This document shows, piece after piece, positions 48,245 through 53,435 of a DNA stretch of 53,435 nt (within the stretch, counting starts at the first letter, position 1; each line of letters begins with the position of its first letter). The stretch spans positions 1-53,435 of the forward strand of contig NZ_JAIMEP010000012.1 of NCBI RefSeq assembly GCF_019794555.1, read 5' to 3'. The notes under the pieces are model-generated. The model was not told the DNA's origin. It was given only the letters and a program-made list of their open reading frames with translations, and ran no database searches. This DNA is from Streptococcus suis (lineage in GTDB: Bacteria; Bacillota; Bacilli; Lactobacillales; Streptococcaceae). A program made the translations under genes and the position numbers.

Positions 48245-48290
48245 AAAAACTTCTCTAAGCCGAGCATACCAATGGTTTAGAGAAGTTTTT
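48245..48290. terminator. Long bidirectional hairpin downstream of the integrase remnant
   Basis: A 17-bp stem: AAAAACTTCTCTAAGCC (48245-48261) with GGTTTAGAGAAGTTTTT (48274-48290, one G-U). Its arms repeat the GAGAAGTTTTTT found in the integrase remnant at 48151-48162. Confidence 0.75.
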
Positions 48291-48743
48291 TATCTAAAAT
48301 ACCTACTTTTCTCGATTTTAACGATTGTAAAAAATTTTTCATTAATAATCTGATATTTATTTCAGACTCTCAATGTCTAATCTAATTCATCGGTAATAGC
48401 GGTCTGAGTATAATTTGGTAGGTAAGCAAAACTGAAAAGTATTAAGGCATATGACAGTATTGTTTTAATGAGTTCAGTACAAATAGCAAAATTGTTTTTT
48501 GTTTATTAATACTTAATTTTGAACTCTCAAGGAATTGCATCACATTTACACTTCCACAATAAGACAATGTGTAATATCTTTTTTACCGAAATTTTACAAG
48601 AGTATAAATATATTAATATTGAAAAACCAATTCAGAAAAAATCAAAATATTTTCAAAAAATGGACAAAAACCATCACAAAGTCCATATTTATTTTTCACT
48701 AAAGTTATACAATAAAACTTAACGTTAAAAAGGGAGATATTTT
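48291..48743 (+). other. AT-rich gene-free region upstream of the adhesin gene
   Basis: About 450 bases without a credible gene. Features seen: ATGGAC/GTCCAT (48660-48665/48681-48686), a TACAAT at 48708-48713 that could be the -10 for the adhesin gene without a good -35, and AAAGGGAG before the ATG. No clear operator. A 67-codon frame at 48519-48722 has Lys/Asn-rich composition without a domain and is not called. Confidence 0.4.
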
Positions 48744-51700
48744 ATGCGTCGAAAGCAATTTAACAAAGATTTTGATGAAGTTTCGCGCAAGACGCGCGTT
48801 AAAATGCATAAATCTGGAAAAAACTGGGTTAAGACAATAGTGTCTCAACTCGGTCTTTTTCGCGTATCTAGAGCAGGGCAATCAGCTCCTGTTCGTGTTA
48901 AACTTGAAAAACAAGATACTTTAAACACTAACAGTCTTGGTTATCTTAAGAGTGTCATGACAGCTGGTGTCCTTGTTGGTGGATCAGCGGTTTTACATAC
49001 CACAACTTATGCTGATGAAATAACTGCCGAAGTGGCTAGTGAAACACAAACAGGTGAGACTTTAATAAGTCAAGAAATTGTTGAAATAGTTACTTCTGAA
49101 GTTACTGTAGATAATGATCTTGACTCGGTTAGTCAAAATTCTTCAGCATTTGAGTTAAGGGATGAGAGTTTGAATAACTCAAACAGCTTGTTAAACGAGT
49201 CGTCAGGAGATGCACTCGTATCTGAGTCTGTGTCGGTATCAGAATCTACAAGCGCATCCGAGTCTGTGTCGGTATCAGAATCTACAAGCGTATCTGAGTC
49301 AGTGTCGGTATCAGAATCTACAAGCGCATCTGAGTCTGCTTCGGCTTCAGAATCTACAAGTTTTTCGGAGTCAGTTCATTTTTCAGAATCTGAATCAGCA
49401 TCATCTTTAGAAGTAGTAAATGAGAAAAGTACCAGTTCGGAGACAGGTAGCTCAGTATCAAGCTCAACAAATGTTGATACATTTGATACTATTGTAAAAA
49501 CGGAGGAGACTCCTTCACTTGAATCAGTCAGTGTAACTGATACAACTATTGAAAACCAAACTCTGGCCTCAACTAGTGAAAATATTTCTTTAACAATAGA
49601 AGAAGCTAATATTGTTGCTGAAAATACAGCAACAGCTGCTGTAGCCACAACAATAGCTCTTGCCCCATCTACTGGTAGTTCTGAAAATTCAGAGACTGAA
49701 AGTGCAATTGATGCTGCACTAGACTACAGTAAGCTAGATCAAGCCATCCTAGCTCTGGAAGATGCTTTATCAAAACTGGTACCTATTTCTGTAGACACAA
49801 GTAGTAGTCAATATGCTAAATACCAGACCGCACTAGCTAATGCTCGGCTTGCTTTAGATGCCGCTCAAACTCTTCGTAGCACCAGTGATACGACTCAAAG
49901 CCAATTAGATAGTCAAGCTTTAAAAGCTGCTCAAGCGGCTGTGACACTAGCTGGCCGTTATAGTCAGTTGGTACCATCAGCTAGCACTGTAGAAGGTAGT
50001 GGTTCCCGAGCTATCGTTAACAATGGTCAAACAGCCAATGTCATCTATGGCGATTACTATACTTGGCCAAACTACTACAATGGTGTATCGGGACTGGCCT
50101 TAGGTCCAGATCGTGATATAAACGACACCAACCGTACTAAAACTTATACCAGTGCTCTAGATACTCCAGGAGTCTTCACCTTTGATTCGGACTTCACCTA
50201 TAGCATCGATATTGCCAATATGAACGTTGGAGCTAGTTCAACTTCCTTCGGGTGGGGTTTTGTCTTTACAGATGCTAATGTCGATCCTAATAGTGTCTTA
50301 GCTTCTGGTGGCATTTTACGTGACTCGGGTCTAGCCGATATCTTTGGTTTTAAAATCGATACCAATAGTTTGATGCAGGATCAGACCGATAAGACAGTTT
50401 CTCTAAGTCCAGGGACAGGTCGTATAGCTTATGGTGGCTTTATGTATAATACTAGTACCGGGTCAACACAGTATATTACAAGCGGTGTTACAATTACTAA
50501 CACCAATAAGACAACTGGTAGGACGACAACTGACCTGCGGCCGACTGAGAATCCAACTAAAAGATTAGCGATAACTCAATCTAAGTTTTACTACACGGGT
50601 TCAAATGTTAATAATGGTTATTATGGTGAGCAGTTTAACCCTATCACCTTTAGTTTCTCTAGGGCGACTAATACCTTGTCGGTCAATTACATGGGGCGGA
50701 CTTGGTCGACTAATATCAGCCAGTTTAACATTGACCCTTCAAAAGAGTATAATTTCTTAATTACTCAAGAAAAATTTGCGGATACTGAGTCCCACCTGAT
50801 TAAGATGCCTGCAAACACAATCACAGAATCTCAGAGCGAGTCGGCTTCTGTGGTTCAATCAGAATCCGCGAGCAATTCAGTGTCGACTTCAACCAGTTCA
50901 TCAGTCAGAGCATCAACTTCAGCCAGTGCTTCAGTATCAGCTAGGGCTTCAGCATCGGCAAGTACTTCAGCCTCGACAAGTGCCTCAGCGTCAGCTTCGA
51001 CAAGTGTCTCTGTCTCAACTAGAGCCTCAGCAAGTGCCTCAGCGTCAACGTCAGCGTCAGCAAGTATATCAGCATCAGCATCTGAGTCAGTAAGTGCATC
51101 AGCATCAGCGTCTGAATCAACATCAGCTTCTGCGTCAGCGTCAGCATCTGAGTCAGCGTCAGTTTCTGAGTCAGCATCAGCGTCTGAATCAGTATCGGTA
51201 TCTGCCTCAGCGTCAGCATCAGTTTCTGCATCAGCATCTGAGTCAGTAAGTGTATCTGAGTCAGCGTCAGCATCAGTATCTGAGTCAGTAAGTGCATCAG
51301 CGTCAACGTCTGAATCAGTAAGTGCCTCAGCGTCAGCGTCTGAATCAGTATCAGCATCTGAGTCAGCGTCAGTTTCTGCATCAGCATCTGAATCAGTATC
51401 AGCGTCTGAATCAGTATCAGCATCTGAGTCAGTAAGTGCATCTGAGTCAGCGTCAGTCTCTGCCTCAGCATCAGCATCTGAGTCAGCGTCAGTTTCTGAG
51501 TCAGCATCAGCGTCTGAATCAGTATCGGCATCTGCCTCAGCGTCAGCATCTGCATCAGCATCTGAGTCAGCGTCAGTCTCTGAGTCAGTAAGTGCCTCAG
51601 CGTCAGCGTCTGAATCAGTAAGTGCCTCAGCATCAGCATCTGAGTCAGTATCAGTATCTGCATCAGCATCTGAGTCAGCATCAGTTTCTGCGTCAGCATC

Positions 51701-53435
51701 GGTATCTGAGTCAGTAAGTGCGTCAGCGTCAGCGTCTGAATCAGTATCAGCATCAGCATCAGTATCAGCATCGGTATCTGAGTCAGTAAGTGCCTCAGCA
51801 TCAGCATCTGAATCAACATCAGTCTCTGCCTCAGCATCTGAGTCAGCATCAGTTTCTGCGTCAGTCTCTGCCTCAGCATCTGAGTCAGCGTCTGAATCAA
51901 CATCAGCATCAGTTTCTGCTTCAGCGTCTGAATCAACGTCAGTCTCTGCATCAGCCTCTGAATCAGCATCAGTCTCTGCATCAGCCTCTGAATCAGCATC
52001 AGTCTCTGCCTCAGCATCTGAATCAGCATCAGTTTCTGCCTCAGCATCTGAATCAACATCAGTCTCTGCATCAGCATCTGAATCAGTATCAGCGTCTGAA
52101 TCAGCATCAGCGTCTGAATCAGTATCAGCATCTGAGTCAGCATCAGTTTCTGCGTCAGCATCGGTATCTGAGTCAGTAAGTGCGTCAGCGTCAGCGTCTG
52201 AATCAGTATCAGCATCAGCATCTGAGTCAGCATCAGCATCTGAGTCAGCGTCAGTTTCTGAGTCAGCATCAGCGTCTGAATCAGTATCGGTATCTGCCTC
52301 AGCGTCAGCATCTGAGTCAGCGTCAGTATCTGAGTCAGCATCAGCATCTGCATCAACATCAGTATCTGCATCAGCATCAGTTTCTGCGTCAGCATCAGCA
52401 TCTGAGTCAGTAAGTGCCTCAGCGTCAGCGTCAGCATCTGAGTCAGCGTCAGTATCTGAGTCAGCATCAGCATCTGCATCAACATCAGTATCTGCATCAG
52501 CATCAGTTTCTGCATCAGCATCTGAGTCAGTAAGTGCATCAGCGTCAGCATCAGCATCTGAGTCAGTAAGTGCATCAGCATCAGCGTCTGAATCAGCATC
52601 AGTTTCTGCGTCAGCATCGGTATCTGAGTCAGTAAGTGCGTCAGCGTCAGCGTCTGAATCAGTATCAGCATCAGCATCTGAGTCAGCGTCAGTTTCTGAG
52701 TCAGCATCAGTATCTGAATCAACATCAGTTTCTGCGTCAGTATCAGCATCTGAGTCAGTAAGTGCATCAGCGTCAGCGTCTGAGTCAGTAAGTGCCTCAG
52801 CATCTGCATCAACATCAGTATCTGCATCAGCATCAGTTTCTGCGTCAGTATCTGAATCAGTGTCAGCATCTGCGTCAGCATCAGTTTCAGCGTCAGCATC
52901 GGTATCTGAGTCAGTAAGTGCATCAGCGTCTGAATCAGTAAGTGCCTCAGCATCTGCATCAACATCAGTATCTGCGTCAGTATCTGAATCAGTGTCAGCA
53001 TCTGAGTCAGCATCAGCATCTGAGTCAGTAAGTGCCTCAGCGTCAGCGTCAGCATCTGAGTCAGCATCAGTATCTGAATCAGTATCAGCATCTGCATCAG
53101 CATCTGAGTCAGCATCAGTATCTGCGTCAGCGTCTGAATCAGTATCAGCGTCTGAATCAGTATCAGCATCTGAGTCAGTATCAACATCAGTCTCTGCATC
53201 AGCGTCTGAATCAACATCAGTTTCTGCATCAGCATCTGAATCAGCGTCAGTATCTGCGTCAGCGTCTGCATCAGTATCAGCGTCTGAATCAGCGTCTGAA
53301 TCAACATCAGTTTCAGTATCAGCGTCTGAATCAGCGTCAGCATCTGAGTCAGCATCAGTCTCTGCATCAGCGTCTGAGTCAGCATCAGTATCTGCGTCAG
53401 CGTCTGAATCAGTATCAGCATCTGAGTCAGTATCA
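48744..53435 (+). CDS. Giant serine-rich repeat surface adhesin (5' part; runs off window)
   Basis: The frame is open for 1564 codons to the window end. An N-terminal export signal of KxYKxGKxW type (residues 20-28, KMHKSGKNW, with His for Tyr) is followed by a hydrophobic stretch ([14 protein letters not shown]) and probable cleavage at TYA/DE (90/91). Order of regions: short Ser-rich repeat 1 (about 160-221), Ser/Thr-rich linker, helical segment (about 322-415), lectin-like beta-rich domain (about 422-690), then Ser-rich repeat 2 (about 694 to beyond 1564: SASES, SVSES, SASAS). Such proteins are O-glycosylated, exported by SecA2/SecY2 with Asp proteins, and cell-wall anchored by LPxTG; those parts would lie downstream. 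S. suis SssP1 is a candidate homologue. ATG 48744 has GGGAG upstream. Confidence 0.9.
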   Translation, partial: MRRKQFNKDFDEVSRKTRVKMHKSGKNWVKTIVSQLGLFRVSRAGQSAPVRVKLEKQDTLNTNSLGYLKSVMTAGVLVGGSAVLHTTTYADEITAEVASETQTGETLISQEIVEIVTSEVTVDNDLDSVSQNSSAFELRDESLNNSNSLLNESSGDALVSESVSVSESTSASESVSVSESTSVSESVSVSESTSASESASASESTSFSESVHFSESESASSLEVVNEKSTSSETGSSVSSSTNVDTFDTIVKTEETPSLESVSVTDTTIENQTLASTSENISLTIEEANIVAENTATAAVATTIALAPSTGSSENSETESAIDAALDYSKLDQAILALEDALSKLVPISVDTSSSQYAKYQTALANARLALDAAQTLRSTSDTTQSQLDSQALKAAQAAVTLAGRYSQLVPSASTVEGSGSRAIVNNGQTANVIYGDYYTWPNYYNGVSGLALGPDRDINDTNRTKTYTSALDTPGVFTFDSDFTYSIDIANMNVGASSTSFGWGFVFTDANVDPNSVLASGGILRDSGLADIFGFKIDTNSLMQDQTDKTVSLSPGTGRIAYGGFMYNTSTGSTQYITSGVTITNTNKTTGRTTTDLRPTENPTKRLAITQSKFYYTGSNVNNGYYGEQFNPITFSFSRATNTLSVNYMGRTWSTNISQFNIDPSKEYNFLITQEKFADTESHLIKMPANTITESQSESASVVQSESASNSVSTSTSSSVRASTSASASVSARASASASTSASTSASASASTSVSVSTRASASASASTSASASISASASESVSASASASESTSASASASASESASVSESASASESVSVSASASASVSASASESVSVSESASASVSESVSASASTSESVSASASASESVSASESASVSASASESVSASESVSASESVSASESASVSASASASESASVSESASASESVSASASASASASASESASVSESVSASASASESVSASASASESVSVSASASESASVSASASVSESVSASASASESVSASASVSASVSESVSASASASESTSVSASASESASVSASVSASASESASESTSASVSASASESTSVSASASESASVSASASESASVSASASESASVSASASESTSVSASASESVSASESASASESVSASESASVSASASVSESVSASASASESVSASASESASASESASVSESASASESVSVSASASASESASVSESASASASTSVSASASVSASASASESVSASASASASESASVSESASASASTSVSASASVSASASESVSASASASASESVSASASASESASVSASASVSESVSASASASESVSASASESASVSESASVSESTSVSASVSASESVSASASASESVSASASASTSVSASASVSASVSESVSASASASVSASASVSESVSASASESVSASASASTSVSASVSESVSASESASASESVSASASASASESASVSESVSASASASESASVSASASESVSASESVSASESVSTSVSASASESTSVSASASESASVSASASASVSASESASESTSVSVSASESASASESASVSASASESASVSASASESVSASESVS
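49221..49406 (+). repeat. Serine-rich repeat 1: 36-base units
   Basis: Three near-identical 36-base units plus degenerate copies encode the 12-residue pattern [12 protein letters not shown]. Unit starts fall at about 49221, 49257, 49293 and 49329. Differences are mostly at third positions. Confidence 0.9.
50004..50820 (+). other. Lectin-like ligand-binding region of the adhesin
   Basis: About 272 residues rich in Gly, Asn, Thr and aromatics, with alternating hydrophobic strands: [50 protein letters not shown]. The strand pattern and the late FSFS..LSVNYMG strand pair resemble L-type (legume-like) lectin modules found in some serine-rich adhesins. I cannot confirm the fold by reading alone. 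It is the only large non-repetitive domain and so the probable receptor-binding part. Confidence 0.55.
50823..53435 (+). repeat. Serine-rich repeat 2 (at least 2.6 kb), mosaic of 6-base-based units
   Basis: Nearly every second codon is Ser (TCA, TCT, AGT), alternating with Ala, Val or Glu and sometimes Thr. Larger blocks are duplicated. A block starting CATCAGTTTCTGCGTCAGCA recurs at 51679, 52141 and 52597 (offsets 462 and 456 bases). The block at 52321 recurs 126 bases later at 52447. All offsets are multiples of 3, keeping the frame. Confidence 0.9.

Noticed and set aside
48519..48722. A 67-codon frame upstream of the adhesin gene.
   Set aside because: AT-rich composition, no ribosome site, and ends 21 bases before the adhesin start; likely chance.
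51790..52413. Gln/His/Leu-rich open frames in another plus-strand frame inside the repeat.
   Set aside because: Shift-frame readings of the same Ser-codon repeat; no start signal and no domain.
51019..53421. An 800-codon open frame on the minus strand across the Ser-rich repeat, rich in Leu/Met/Gln/Thr.
   Set aside because: It is a by-product of the low-complexity repeat, which lacks stop triplets in this frame. It has no ribosome site, and the plus-strand frame has a proper start, export signal and domain order.

Overview
The window is low-GC Firmicutes chromosome, almost certainly Streptococcus and most probably Streptococcus suis or a close relative. This rests on remembered protein similarity and gene order (fabM-fabT-fabH-acpP-fabK-fabD-fabG-fabF-accB-fabZ-accC-accD-accA; divergent scrR-scrB / scrA-scrK; rpsF-ssb-rpsR; pepP-efp-asp23-nusB; secA then acpS-alr). 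No database search was run, so the species call is inference. Most of the window is core metabolism and housekeeping; the edges and some intergenic regions look accessory.

Layout. 1-318: probable 3' tail of an IS200/IS605-type tnpB with a structured RNA-like end, then a short membrane-protein remnant. 353-6934: tryptophan operon trpEGDCFBA behind a complete T-box leader. 6935-8411: a structured dispersed repeat and a decayed family-1 glycosidase. 8448-9608: a multi-pass membrane protein (minus strand). 9738-11937: lplA, then rpsF-ssb-rpsR. 11941-12310: an unusual array of tandem terminator-like units. 12445-14061: corA and a DUF1129 membrane protein (minus strand). 14483-17308: uvrA behind a structured leader. 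17429-18775: a DUF1266-like protein. 18900-21413: pepP, efp, asp23-like, nusB. 21485-26940: sucrose PTS regulon with operators. 27145-31362: secA, acpS, alr. 31708-33925: nagA and lacD behind one promoter and a GntR/NagR-like palindrome. 34028-36196: aspartate kinase (minus) and a HAD phosphatase. 36388-46956: complete type II fatty-acid synthesis and acetyl-CoA carboxylase cluster with FabT-like operators. 46957-48743: accessory junction with an intact-looking IS630 element and a tyrosine-integrase remnant. 48744-53435: the 5' part of a giant serine-rich repeat adhesin that runs off the window.

How the genes work together. The trp genes convert chorismate to tryptophan, and the T-box senses uncharged tRNA-Trp. 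ScrA imports and phosphorylates sucrose, ScrB hydrolyses sucrose-6-phosphate, ScrK phosphorylates the released fructose, and ScrR represses. The fab/acc genes supply malonyl-CoA and run fatty-acid initiation, elongation and unsaturation; AcpS, 10 kb upstream, activates AcpP. NagA and LacD suggest amino-sugar or tagatose-phosphate catabolism.

The most unusual items are the serine-rich repeat protein (KxYKxGKxW-type signal, a helical segment and a lectin-like region, then at least 870 residues of Ser-rich repeat), the tandem terminator array after rpsR, the dispersed multi-hairpin repeat, and the IS630/integrase scar beside the adhesin gene.
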